From assembly GCF_031851795.1 (NCBI RefSeq), contig NZ_CP134696.1:6324001-6388000 (forward strand): 64,000 bases of DNA, written 5' to 3'. The DNA comes from Pontibacter sp. G13 (lineage in GTDB: Bacteria; Bacteroidota; Bacteroidia; J057). The position numbers and the translations under genes are program-made. Positions 26,639 through 34,620 of this stretch are shown piece by piece; positions within the stretch are counted from its first letter, which is position 1, and the number at the start of each line of letters is the position of its first letter. The notes under the pieces were generated by a model. It was not told the origin of the DNA. It made no database searches and saw only the letters and a list, made by a program, of their open reading frames with translations.

Positions 26639-27073
26639 CTACTGGTTGTTATTCTTATAATTGTCAAAATTGACTTCACCGGTTCTAAAATAAAGCCAAT
26701 CAGATGGTCCAATAAAATGTTTGTTCTTCGTAACAATGTCTTTATGTACTTCAATGTATCCACCATTGGTAGCGGATGAAAGGGTATATATTTTTTGGTC
26801 AATGGTGAGCTCAATATTTTTTGCTCCGACTTTTACCGAAATATTTGGATCATAAACCATTTCCGATAATTCAGCTTTTATTTTTTCAATCTGCTTATTG
26901 GTTAGATTGAATGTTCCTGAATGATTAGACATTTCAACATGATCGATTTTATCGATAGCGACCAAATCCCCAAAATTCAATTCTTCACGAGGCTTATCGT
27001 TTCCGGTCCTGTTTGAGCAACTGAATGAGATCAAACACAAGCCAATGAATAGAGGTATTAATTTTGTCATCAT
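26639..27073 (-). CDS. Putative lipoprotein
   Basis: 144 aa from the ATG at 27073. A lipoprotein signal peptide ends with lipobox ISFSC (about residue 19). The mature part (HVEMSNHSGTFNLTNKQIEKIKAEL, IELTIDQKIYTLSSATNGGYIEVH) has the strand pattern of small immunity-like or regulatory lipoproteins. No family assigned. A shortened copy of the interspersed repeat follows the gene start on its upstream side. Confidence 0.55.
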   Translation of the reverse strand: MMTKLIPLFIGLCLISFSCSNRTGNDKPREELNFGDLVAIDKIDHVEMSNHSGTFNLTNKQIEKIKAELSEMVYDPNISVKVGAKNIELTIDQKIYTLSSATNGGYIEVHKDIVTKNKHFIGPSDWLYFRTGEVNFDNYKNNNQ

Positions 27074-27103
27074 GTACTTGTAGTTATTAACCAATAGGCC
27101 TAA

Positions 27104-27197
27104 TATTCCCCTTCAATTCCTAATATACGAACCATTTCGGGAGGGGTAGAGTACCTGTGTCACGGGGTTAAAATGACACACTTTTCTGAACATTCCC
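27104..27197 (-). repeat. Interspersed repeat copy R1 (shortened)
   Basis: Both ends of the roughly 265-bp repeat are present (ATTCC-TAATATACGAACCATT on the left, GACACACTTTTCTGAACATT on the right), but the middle is replaced by a short stretch with the hairpin TGTCA...TGACA. It lies between two minus-strand genes. Confidence 0.7.
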
Positions 27198-27237
27198 AGA
27201 TTGTTTTGATTCAAAGCGAATGAATAGATTTATGAAA

Positions 27238-27269
27238 GGAGGCATAAGAAGTCGAATAATCATGCCTCC
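27238..27269 (-). terminator. Hairpin terminator after the 76-aa gene
   Basis: A perfect 8-bp stem GGAGGCAT/ATGCCTCC (27238-27245 with 27262-27269). On the minus strand it is followed by TTTCATAAAT and lies 15 nt after the stop at 27284. Confidence 0.6.
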
Positions 27270-27283
27270 ATTTCATTACAAAT

Positions 27284-27514
27284 TTACATATCCCACCACA
27301 TATACTTACGATACCTAATGAACGGTTGATCTTTACCCGTATCCATGATTTTCTTTAGGATACGTTTGTTGTCTCTTCGGAATTTTCTGCTTGCAAAGAC
27401 TTTTAATTCCTTTCCAACAGTGTGATAATGGAAGCATCTAAGGCGATGGGAATCATTTCTCTTTTGGTTTTCGGTGAAGTTGTAATACTTCTTGTTAATT
27501 CTGTTTTTCATCAT
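27284..27514 (-). CDS. Small basic hypothetical protein
   Basis: 76 aa, strongly basic (about one third Lys, Arg and His) with no hydrophobic segment: KYYNFTENQKRNDSHRL and FASRKFRRDNKRILKK. A nucleic-acid-binding role is possible from the charge alone. A hairpin terminator follows the stop. Unrecognised; coding status is likely but not certain. Confidence 0.45.
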   Translation of the reverse strand: MMKNRINKKYYNFTENQKRNDSHRLRCFHYHTVGKELKVFASRKFRRDNKRILKKIMDTGKDQPFIRYRKYMWWDM

Positions 27515-27605
27515 GTATTAAATACAGTTAGTACTTAATACAGAGCTCCTTTTCTAGTTGCCATATAATTGAATATGAGGTTGTAACAAATAAAACTACC
27601 AGAAT

Positions 27606-27872
27606 ATACACGCAATATTCCCCCCTACAATTCCCAATATACACTCCATTTCACATAATAAGCTAAATCAGCCAATCAAAAATTCAGAAAATTGAAGGAA
27701 AATTCCCGCCTTAGTTGCATGTTGAGAAAGAACCTATGCATCTACCCATCCCTGAATTCGCTGCTACAGGTAATGGCACAATAAAACAGGTTCAGGAGAG
27801 CTTAGCAAAATTGGGGGTAAGCTCATTCTGAACCTGCTGAGAAGCGTTGACACACTTTTCTGAACAATCCCC
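27606..27872 (-). repeat. Interspersed repeat copy R2 (divergent)
   Basis: A divergent full-length copy (about 265 bp). It keeps both ends and the central hairpin, here CAGGTTCAG...CTGAACCTG, where other copies have CAGATTCA...TGAATCTG. The paired change is compensatory. Confidence 0.75.
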
Positions 27873-27909
27873 GACTAGGGGCTTAAATATCGTATTTCCT
27901 ATTGCCCGA

Positions 27910-29751
27910 CTACTCTAACTCTACCTTTAGTTTTTCTGTATTTCTCTTTTTTGCCATCACCCCGTATATCCTCTTTTGAGATATTCCTTCTCCCACTTCA
28001 AGCGTATAGCTTCCCGCGTTTAGCACTTTAGGCTTATAGGCTTTTCCATTCACCCGAATGGATGACATCACTTCATTTGTATAACTATCTCGAACCGTAA
28101 CCACTTGATTTTCCCGTGATATCATTAGCATGGGCAATTCATAACCATCCTGGATATTGAAATTGTCGGTTTGTGAAATCGTGATAGGCCAGCCTTCATA
28201 TTGCTGACTATTGGGGTCCGTTATATCTATATTCCTGCCCCAACATTCGAAGGTAATGGTGCGGTCCTTCTTGTTATACCTCACAAGACCGTAGCCCGCT
28301 ACCCGAGTTGACAATTTTCCCCCTTCTTTGATCTCTTCTAAACTTGGATTTGCCACTGCCAAAACCGTCATCTTGTTTTGAAAACCATCATAAAATTCCC
28401 CCGTGTAGTATGGGGCATCAGGCGCTTTGTTCTTTCCTTCTTCACTTGGGTCCCACCAGCGCAACCAATAGTTGGCAATAGCCGGAGAAGCGAAAGAATA
28501 CCCGGCATCTCCCCAATTTTGTACTCCATGTTGCACCACAGTGGCCAAATGTTGGTCCCCGGCAATCATGGGAGAAAAACTTTTACGGATGGTGGAGAGA
28601 GCTCTGTTTCTTCCAGCTTGTGGCCAGCCATTGGTGTCAAAGTCATTGATTATCGGGCGGTCATGCTTCCCGGTATAATTATTGGCCTGAACAAAAATCG
28701 TTTGGGACAAAACTGTTTTCATCGTTGCATTCTCCCAATCAGTAGTCCAATGCTCTAGGAACTGCAACTGCCGATCACCTAATAATTTGGCACTTGAGAT
28801 ATCGAGCCTTCGCGCGTCTACATCCGGATCAAAGAGCGCTTCAGACGGACCTTCTGGGAAAATTTCGGGATTTTGTGTAGCTAAGTCCACCAGTCCAGAC
28901 TTAAATTTCCGGTCTTCTAAAATAGCAAAACTGATTCCTCCCCAGTTCAAGTCTGTATAATAAACGCCAATGCCCTGTTCTATAGGCGTAGGGTCAAATG
29001 GGTCTGGCAAGTGACTCGTTTGAGCTCTTTCCACTTCTCGGATATACTCGACAGGCATATAATACCCGCCTAAATGTCCGCGCCTCGAGCTTTCCTTTTT
29101 TCCACTTTCTCCCCAAAGATTAGCTTGCCCAATGTCATGATCATCCGGAATACAGATAGTAGGGGTGCTGCGAATGATATCGCCAAAATCACGACCAAAT
29201 TTTAGCCAATAAGCCAAATGTTCACTATGATCATATACTTGGTCCCCCGAAAAAAACAACAAATCGGGCTGTATTCTTTTCAAATTGTCAACAATATCTT
29301 CCTTAGAAATATCGCCGCCATGTTGAGGGTATACCGAATTACAAGACAAGGATGCCATGACAAACTCGTCGTTGTCCATTGGATTCTTGCGGATTAGGCC
29401 GTCATAAAATGCCTGATTATTATGCACCACCCTATACTTCACCTCTTTCGTGTCATCCCAGTTTTCTATTCTGAATGGAGCCGTGTAGCCTGGATAAATG
29501 ATTTCGGTGGTGTCTATGGTAATCCATTTTTCATTTTCAAAAATCTGGAGGATTACCTCAAAAGGCTCAAAGTTTTCAATCGGGTATAATTGGGCCGTTA
29601 ATTTGAGCGTGTTTTCATGGACTGTATAGAGGGCAAAACAAATCCTGTCTTCAGGTTTCACATGATTCGGATGGCCATTTTGGGCCGTTGAATAGTGGGG
29701 GATGGCCAATAGAAAGAATACCCAAAGAATCTTTCTATATGATATGATCAT
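27910..29751 (-). CDS. PhoD-like metallophosphatase (alkaline phosphatase D family)
   Basis: 613 aa from the ATG at 29751, where a signal peptide starts (MIISYRKILWVFFLLAIPHYSTAQ, shown for the start choice in two parts: MIISYRKILWV and FFLLAIPHYSTAQ). The frame is open upstream, with another Met at 29778. The PhoD-like metallophosphatase core is clear: SLSCNSVYPQ, the metal ligands in FFSGDQVYDHSEH and CIPDDHDIGQANLWG, and AGDQHLATVVQHG towards the end. C-terminal beta domains follow. Members hydrolyse phosphodiesters in the periplasm or outside. It is by far the largest gene in the array and the only clear enzyme besides the cupin; whether it entered as a cassette is uncertain. Confidence 0.85.
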   Translation of the reverse strand: MIISYRKILWVFFLLAIPHYSTAQNGHPNHVKPEDRICFALYTVHENTLKLTAQLYPIENFEPFEVILQIFENEKWITIDTTEIIYPGYTAPFRIENWDDTKEVKYRVVHNNQAFYDGLIRKNPMDNDEFVMASLSCNSVYPQHGGDISKEDIVDNLKRIQPDLLFFSGDQVYDHSEHLAYWLKFGRDFGDIIRSTPTICIPDDHDIGQANLWGESGKKESSRRGHLGGYYMPVEYIREVERAQTSHLPDPFDPTPIEQGIGVYYTDLNWGGISFAILEDRKFKSGLVDLATQNPEIFPEGPSEALFDPDVDARRLDISSAKLLGDRQLQFLEHWTTDWENATMKTVLSQTIFVQANNYTGKHDRPIINDFDTNGWPQAGRNRALSTIRKSFSPMIAGDQHLATVVQHGVQNWGDAGYSFASPAIANYWLRWWDPSEEGKNKAPDAPYYTGEFYDGFQNKMTVLAVANPSLEEIKEGGKLSTRVAGYGLVRYNKKDRTITFECWGRNIDITDPNSQQYEGWPITISQTDNFNIQDGYELPMLMISRENQVVTVRDSYTNEVMSSIRVNGKAYKPKVLNAGSYTLEVGEGISQKRIYGVMAKKRNTEKLKVELE

Positions 29752-29874
29752 GGAAGCGAATTTTGAAAGAGAACCCATGCGAAAACTAATTTTTGCGCGA
29801 TTAAACAATTGGTTTGTTTGAATTACGATAGTTGGTACTTCTTTCAATGACGCAGTAAAGCCCGTACATGAGCC

Positions 29875-30062
29875 TCATTCGAGAATCATCTCTCCGTTTA
29901 TTACTTCATGTAATTCTTTGTGCTTCCGAATAAGTGTTTTTGTCATCCATAAAAAATCACTAAACACCCTATCTGAAGCCAATTTGGATGGAGCCTCTAC
30001 TGAGCAAAGGCTGTTATTGAGCCCCAGGATATAATGAATGCGAAAGCGTACAGTCCTATCAT
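29875..30062 (-). pseudogene. Frameshifted small secreted protein
   Basis: ATG at 30062 starts a textbook signal peptide (MIGLYAFAFIISWGSITAFA) that reaches Gln and then a TAG stop at 29999-29997. Another frame is open through the same point and continues as SVEAPSKLASDRVFSDFLWM, then TKTLIRKHKELHEVING, to a TGA at 29877-29875. Joining the two would give a secreted protein of about 62 aa. This looks like a gene broken by a small indel (or a sequencing error). Site S4 lies directly upstream, so it would be a cassette of its own. Confidence 0.4.
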
Positions 30063-30265
30063 TTTACAAGAATGGCCATTAGATGTGGATTATTCTAGTA
30101 CTCAGTATTCCCAAACCAGCACATTCTTAACCGGAGAATATCAAAGTTCAGTTGAAGTTTATAGAATATCCTTAATTCTAATAATGGGGGAAATGTCATC
30201 TTTACGAATTAGATAAACTTTATCCTTATAATCTTTTTGTGTCGCTTATTGTAAATGTCCTATAA

Positions 30266-30311
30266 GGTTCCGGCTAATAGCATTATGGATGCAGCATAGG
30301 CCTTGTTAGGC
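30266..30311 (-). other. attC-like site S4
   Basis: Plus-strand order: GGTT (30266), GGCTAATAGC-loop-GCAGCATAGGCC, GTTAGGC (30305-30311). The last box is the canonical integron core site. On the minus strand it reads GCCTAAC, and its TAA is the stop codon of the gene at 30306-30965. The GGTT side lacks a perfect complementary R box. Confidence 0.55.
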
Positions 30312-30965
30312 GCCATTATTTGTTTTTCTGAATTCAATTATTTTCTCAGCATTGATCATCCATCGTCCATTCGCAAAGTTCATCTCAATTGGAAATGGCC
30401 AGCCCTGAGCAATGATATTCACTTTGTTTGGCTCCTCCAAAATCGGAATACATTTGACTGGATGGCTAGACGATACGCTTTCCAATTTGGTCGAAATCTC
30501 AGATGAGTATGCTCCTTTCCAGAGAATAGATGCATCTTTGTGATCTTCTACAAGGGGTTTGATCAATTCCTCTGTTCCCACTAAGAGAGCTCGCTCAAAT
30601 TCTCTAAATGCTTTTTCTGCTTCACCTTCTTCTTCCATTTGACTTGCGACGAACTCCATAATTTCATCATCCGAAAGTTTCTCTTTCAGTTGGACAAATT
30701 CTGTAATGGTATCTTCAATCATTTTGAAGGCCTCACTGTCATCCTTGGAGCAAGATTGAATGACATACGACCAACTGTAATTTGATGGGAAGGAATGCCG
30801 AATACAAACGAATCGATCAAATAATCTGCCACTGATAGGAGAAGCGTTTCCAAACCTGTAGCCATCGATAAATGCCATAGTCTCCTTTACAGAGCCACCT
30901 GTATACATTGAGGGTCGCTTACATATATGACCAATGAATTCTATGAATGTAGGAGTATTCTGCAT
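30306..30965 (-). CDS. Hypothetical protein with RPSMYTG motif
   Basis: 219 aa, soluble. The N terminus FIEFIGHICKRPSMYTGG followed by MAFIDGYRFG matches a small-domain pattern (RPxMYxG...GY) that I have seen in uncharacterised and immunity-like proteins; I cannot name the family. The middle is an acidic helix (DDEIMEFVASQMEEEGEAEKA). The stop codon lies inside the GCCTAAC box of site S4, and site S5 lies just upstream of the start, so it has complete cassette borders. Confidence 0.65.
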   Translation of the reverse strand: MQNTPTFIEFIGHICKRPSMYTGGSVKETMAFIDGYRFGNASPISGRLFDRFVCIRHSFPSNYSWSYVIQSCSKDDSEAFKMIEDTITEFVQLKEKLSDDEIMEFVASQMEEEGEAEKAFREFERALLVGTEELIKPLVEDHKDASILWKGAYSSEISTKLESVSSSHPVKCIPILEEPNKVNIIAQGWPFPIEMNFANGRWMINAEKIIEFRKTNNGA

Positions 30966-30975
30966 TGAGGCTAAT

Positions 30976-31020
30976 GGTCAGTGTTTAATGCGTTTTATGC
31001 ATTTTTACATAGTGTTGTAC
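30976..31020 (-). other. attC-like site S5
   Basis: Plus-strand order: GGTC, TTTAATGC-GTTTTAT-GCATTTTTA stem-loop, GTTGTAC (31014-31020). The minus-strand box GTACAAC comes 7 nt after the stop of the gene at 31028. Same layout as sites S2 and S4. Confidence 0.55.
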
Positions 31021-31027
31021 ATTCGTT

Positions 31028-31426
31028 TTATTCTTCATCTTCATCACTTTCTTCAAGGATAATGTATTCAAATTCAGTCGAATCCAACACGTCTGACAGA
31101 AACTTTTCAGTTTTATTCTTTTCGTATAACGGGTGAGTTAAGTCAAGTCTTGTCTTAAGTATCCACCCACAATCTTTATGAGTCTCATTGAAATATTTTC
31201 CTTCGATATCTTCATTGGGAAAAAGCTCAAACCAAGTCCCAACTCCTTTATTTAGGTTCCAATAGAAATGTTTAAAGACAAAAGGTAATCTCGAGTCAAG
31301 CATTGATTTATTTTTTGCTTTTGACATTGTCCGACTTTTAGATGCTAAATATTCATTAATTCTAAATACAAGATTTTTCTCATCTTTCTTAGAACACTTT
31401 AATCCATAGGTAGTGAATGGTTTCAT
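31028..31426 (-). CDS. Hypothetical protein with acidic tail
   Basis: 132 aa, soluble, basic N-terminal half (KCSKKDEKNLVFRINEYLASKSR) and a very acidic end (EESDEDEE). No family recognised. It is bordered by site S5 after its stop and by site S2 17 nt before its start, which makes a 470-bp unit of one gene plus one site, the form of an integron cassette. Confidence 0.6.
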   Translation of the reverse strand: MKPFTTYGLKCSKKDEKNLVFRINEYLASKSRTMSKAKNKSMLDSRLPFVFKHFYWNLNKGVGTWFELFPNEDIEGKYFNETHKDCGWILKTRLDLTHPLYEKNKTEKFLSDVLDSTEFEYIILEESDEDEE

Positions 31427-31443
31427 ATTTAGTTTTTAATGAT

Positions 31444-31495
31444 GTACAACGGTTGGGCTAAACTGCGTTTTAATGCAGTTTAGGTTTTGTTGTAC
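31444..31495 (-). other. attC-like site S2 (best example)
   Basis: A 52-bp symmetrical site: outer boxes GTACAAC (31444-31450) and GTTGTAC (31489-31495) are perfect complements. Within them TAAACTGC (31459-31466) pairs perfectly with GCAGTTTA (31475-31482) around GTTTTAAT. GGTTGGGC on one side and GGTTTT on the other give the asymmetry typical of attC. The minus-strand R''-like box lies 10 nt after the stop at 31506. Site S3 shares the core almost base for base. Confidence 0.65.
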
Positions 31496-31505
31496 GCAGT
31501 TCTTT

Positions 31506-31922
31506 TTAATTCAAATACTCTATTACGTTTTTATCCTCGGTTACGATGTGGTCTGTAATATGGAACACTTCTTTAATCCACACATGTTCCAATCCTTCTT
31601 TTCTATCAAGCATAGTTCCGAGTATTTCTGCATCTTCCCATTGGCATTCAGCCTTATCCATTAGCCCTACCTGATAGTTTTCTTCATTTGCCCAAATTCT
31701 GAATGGGAAAGCTACTCGGTCTGCGGGTGTAGAACCTTCCCACCATTTTCCAAGGCTGAGCACCCCGTTAACCACTTTATCCTCGTGTCCTATTGTGTAT
31801 TGACAATAATAAACACCGTATGCATCACCATTTTTGTAGACAAATCGTGTTAGTCTAACTGTTTTATTATCACAGCAGTCACAATCGTAAACATTCGGCT
31901 CATCAAATTCGATTTCAATCAT
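31506..31922 (-). CDS. Conserved hypothetical protein with CDCC motif
   Basis: 138 aa. An N-terminal CDCCD motif (residues 14-18) may bind a metal. The body (VRLTRFVYKNGDAYGVYYCQYTIGH, LSLGKWWEGSTPADRVAF, EVFHITDHIVTEDKNV, each a conserved block) belongs to a family I have met in scattered proteobacterial genomes, often as lone genes; I do not recall a number or function. The start lies 11 nt downstream of a GTTGTAC box and the stop 10 nt upstream of site S2. Confidence 0.65.
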   Translation of the reverse strand: MIEIEFDEPNVYDCDCCDNKTVRLTRFVYKNGDAYGVYYCQYTIGHEDKVVNGVLSLGKWWEGSTPADRVAFPFRIWANEENYQVGLMDKAECQWEDAEILGTMLDRKEGLEHVWIKEVFHITDHIVTEDKNVIEYLN

Positions 31923-31933
31923 AGCTTAATTGC

Positions 31934-32221
31934 GTACAACCAACTTGTATGCACAATACTGCGCCTTACAATTCCCAATATACGAACCATTCCACTGACT
32001 CTGCTAAATCGATCTTTCGAAAATTTAGATAGTTGAAGGGAAATTCACGCCTTACTTGAGTGTTGAGAATTAACTCCGGAATCACTGCTACAGGCTATGA
32101 CGCAATAAATCAGATTCAGGGTACCTTAGCAAAATTGGGGAGAGACATTTTAAATCTGTTGAGAAGCGTCGACACACTTTTCTGAACATTCTCATTTAGG
32201 TTTTGTTGGCTTTAGTTTTTT
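31934..32221 (-). repeat. Composite site S7/R3: repeat inside an attC-like site
   Basis: The 265-bp repeat (to about 32192) is bounded on the left by GTACAAC (31934-31940) and on the right by TTTAGGTTTTGTTGGCT (32205-32221). The right flank matches the right half of site S2, TTTAGGTTTTGTTG, exactly. On the minus strand AGCCAAC comes 10 nt after the stop at 32232. The repeat thus takes the place of the variable central part of an attC-like site. Confidence 0.65.
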
Positions 32222-32231
32222 ATCTAGTAGT

Positions 32232-32627
32232 TTATGAACTTAGCCATTTTTCATCTTCCAAGTCTTCTTTATAATCTTTGGTTCCTTTAAATCCCAAATC
32301 CTCTAGTTTTTTAAAGTATAAGCTATAGTCAAAATCTTCCACTTCCCATGGCCTTAAACCCCAAATAAAATCAGCTAGCCATCCTAGATACCTTGGCTGT
32401 ACAGGATATTTTAAAAAGTAGTCTATACGATTTTTTTCATTTACATGTGTTTCATCAAACCATTCTGAGAAAAACATCATATATGTTTCTCCTCCCCCCA
32501 TTCGCCAACCTATACTATAAGGATGGGTATCTGGGTTCATGACCCACGGTGGTGGCACATCATTATATTTTTCTATGCAATCTTCATATAGCGATTTATA
32601 CCACTCCTCATTTTTGTGCTTTTTCAT
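32232..32627 (-). CDS. Hypothetical protein rich in Trp and Tyr
   Basis: 131 aa, soluble. Blocks PPPWVMNPDTHPYSIGWRMG, TYMMFFSEWF and YPVQPRYLGWLADFIWGL suggest a compact domain with a conserved Trp-rich core. I do not recognise a family. Full composite sites lie on both sides (S7/R3 after the stop, R4 before the start). Confidence 0.6.
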   Translation of the reverse strand: MKKHKNEEWYKSLYEDCIEKYNDVPPPWVMNPDTHPYSIGWRMGGGETYMMFFSEWFDETHVNEKNRIDYFLKYPVQPRYLGWLADFIWGLRPWEVEDFDYSLYFKKLEDLGFKGTKDYKEDLEDEKWLSS

Positions 32628-32643
32628 GAATTTTCAAATTGAA

Positions 32644-32903
32644 GCCAACCAACTCATATCCGCAATACTGCGCTTTCCAATTCCCAATATACGAACCATT
32701 CCACTGAATCTGCTAAATCGATCATTCGAAAATTTAGATAGTTGAAGGGAAATTCACGCCTTACTTGAGTGTTGAGGATTAACACCGGAATCCACTGCTA
32801 CAGGTTATGACGCTATAAAACAGATTCAGGGTACCTTAGCAAAATTGGGGAGAGACATTTTAAACCTGTTGAGAAGCGTCGACACACTTTTCTGAACATT
32901 CCC
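32644..32903 (-). repeat. Interspersed repeat copy R4
   Basis: A full copy, about 95 percent alike R3 by eye. The left edge carries GCCAACC next to the start of the gene at 32627; the right edge is GACACACTTTTCTGAACATT. A frame ATGTTCAGAAAAGTG..., open for about 28 codons, recurs in R3-R6. Confidence 0.8.
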
Positions 32904-33009
32904 CTTTCTTTCATTTTATCGTGTCATTTCTATTGTAATCTTTTCGAGGGACACAGTTAATTGAACAGTCTCAACCACCCTCATACAATCACCAAAGATC
33001 TGCTATGCT

Positions 33010-33993
33010 TTAAGCGGTTTTTCTCGTTTTGAGTTCGAGGGTGCTAGGGATTCCCTGACTTTTTAGACCTTCTTGAAGGTGTCGAAGCTCTTGTTCACTC
33101 TTTTCAATTGAGATTTTGTCTGAAGATTTACTCAGTTTCAAAAGTTCCAAAGAAGAAAGGTTTAATAGCGTTTTATAAGTTCCCAGCTTGTCTTTCAGAA
33201 AATCGAACTGTAAAGTCCAATAGGCTTCAAGACCCCTAATTTCTAATTCGAAATCTTCAATGTCGGATTCATGGAAAGCTGAGCCAGTTAATTTTGTTTT
33301 ATTAGATATTTTGGAAAGTAAGAGAGGGCCGGGACCAACAATAGGTGATTTTTTTACTCGTGATGTGTATTTCTCTTCCGCTAAACTCCACCCTATTAAA
33401 AAGCAATACTCATATTCGTGAATCGTATATGGTAGCCCACAAAGGATAAAGCTAAAAGTCCCATCTTCAAATTTTGATTGAAAATAATGGTTTGCCCTTT
33501 CTACTAATTCCGCCCGGACCGCATCTGGAATCGAACTGTCTTGAGGTTCACGATTTTCAAAATATTCCAGACACTCGTTGAGCTCATATTTTTCAAAATC
33601 ATTCTTAGCTTGATTAAGCTTGTCTTTGATCAGTGAGATTAATCCTTTTGAAGGGCTTAATTGATAAAAAATGTCTGTAGTGAACTCAAGTGTTCTGACG
33701 ATTCTCTCTGATTCGGAGTCTCCTTCTTCATAGCTGCCCGAAAAGCTGCTAAATATGGAAGAATCATAATTGGAGGAGATCCATTCTAAAATTTCATTGG
33801 CGACATCTTCAGATGGTGGTGAGGTTGGATTCTCTCTGAGTGCAAGAAGGTCGCTGATTGCCTCTGCTCCTGTATACCATCCTAGACCTTTGGATTTTAT
33901 ATAATTCAAGAGTTTAGAAAGTAATTCATCTAAACTTTTGTCATCCAGTCCACCTTTGATTGATTGGAACTCGCCTATGTCTTTAAGTGCCAT
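33010..33993 (-). CDS. Hypothetical helical protein
   Basis: 327 aa, soluble, predicted mostly helical, with no recognised motif. The N terminus (LDELLSKLLNYIKSKGLGWY) and C terminus (LLKLSKSSDKISIEKSEQEL) look like coiled or bundled helices, and a central strand pair (FSFILCGLPYTIHEYEYCFLIGW, shortened here) separates them. It is the second-largest gene of the array. Size and helix content would suit a toxin or defence effector, but nothing shows this directly. Confidence 0.6.
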   Translation of the reverse strand: MALKDIGEFQSIKGGLDDKSLDELLSKLLNYIKSKGLGWYTGAEAISDLLALRENPTSPPSEDVANEILEWISSNYDSSIFSSFSGSYEEGDSESERIVRTLEFTTDIFYQLSPSKGLISLIKDKLNQAKNDFEKYELNECLEYFENREPQDSSIPDAVRAELVERANHYFQSKFEDGTFSFILCGLPYTIHEYEYCFLIGWSLAEEKYTSRVKKSPIVGPGPLLLSKISNKTKLTGSAFHESDIEDFELEIRGLEAYWTLQFDFLKDKLGTYKTLLNLSSLELLKLSKSSDKISIEKSEQELRHLQEGLKSQGIPSTLELKTRKTA

Positions 33994-34119
33994 TTTGAAT
34001 GATCGCTAACGGTTAAAATAAATACAGTGTGTCTTCAGCTGTCGAATCTTTCGGAGAAAGAGTCGTACACGTAAAGTATGAACTCGTTACTGTCGGAATA
34101 GGGTGGTTTTGCATGGGCT

Positions 34120-34389
34120 TTATATATTTTTTTCGATTTCTAGTAATAGATCTTCATTCAGTCCAAGATGAATTGAGTCGGTTTCATTAGGATAATTATT
34201 CGCGTAAATATGATTGATCGTCTTAGAGCCGATTCTTCTATCAATAAATAAAAAATGATGCTCATTCTCACAATCGACTAATTCGAAGCAAATGGTTCCA
34301 CCATCACCAGCGATAGCAACTTTGTTATAGTCAATTTGATAATTGTTCTTTAAGGTTTTTTGTATTTCCATAAGTTTTGATGGCACCAC
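34120..34389 (-). CDS. Small hypothetical protein
   Basis: 89 aa if the GTG at 34389 is used; the ATG at 34371 (83 aa) is the other choice. A strand-rich middle (KVAIAGDGGTICFELVDCENEHHFLFIDRR) resembles SMI1/KNR4-type immunity proteins, which show GDGGG and FxLD-like words, but it is only half their length. It may be a short or truncated member. Confidence 0.45.
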   Translation of the reverse strand: MVPSKLMEIQKTLKNNYQIDYNKVAIAGDGGTICFELVDCENEHHFLFIDRRIGSKTINHIYANNYPNETDSIHLGLNEDLLLEIEKNI

Positions 34390-34483
34390 AACGACTCTAT
34401 ATGGGGTGTGCCCAGAAAGTCTTTTAAAAGCACTAATGTAACTGAATCGATCTACACAGCCAACCTCGGACTTCTGGAATTCT

Positions 34484-34616
34484 GTTGGGTTAGGTGTCGC
34501 TACGGAACAGTATGCCCATTCCTCGGTATTCTACTGCTTCTGATCGAATCAGTGGAGCGTCTGCTGGCATTGTTTCGGTGAGAGAGCGTGGGCATACCCT
34601 ATATAGCTTGTTATCA
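34484..34616 (-). other. attC-like site S6 with long stem
   Basis: Plus-strand order: GTTGGGTTAGG, then TATGCCCA (34511) pairing with TGGGCATA (about 34588) across a 70-nt loop region, then AGCTT-GTTATCA (34610-34616). On the minus strand TGATAAC lies 4 nt after the stop at 34621. A longer central region than S2-S5, but the same order. Confidence 0.45.
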
Positions 34617-34620
34617 GTAT

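Noticed and set aside
30034-30216. A 60-codon plus-strand frame in the cassette region
   Set aside because: It runs against the strand of every neighbour and overlaps the signal peptide of the broken minus-strand gene; composition is not convincing.
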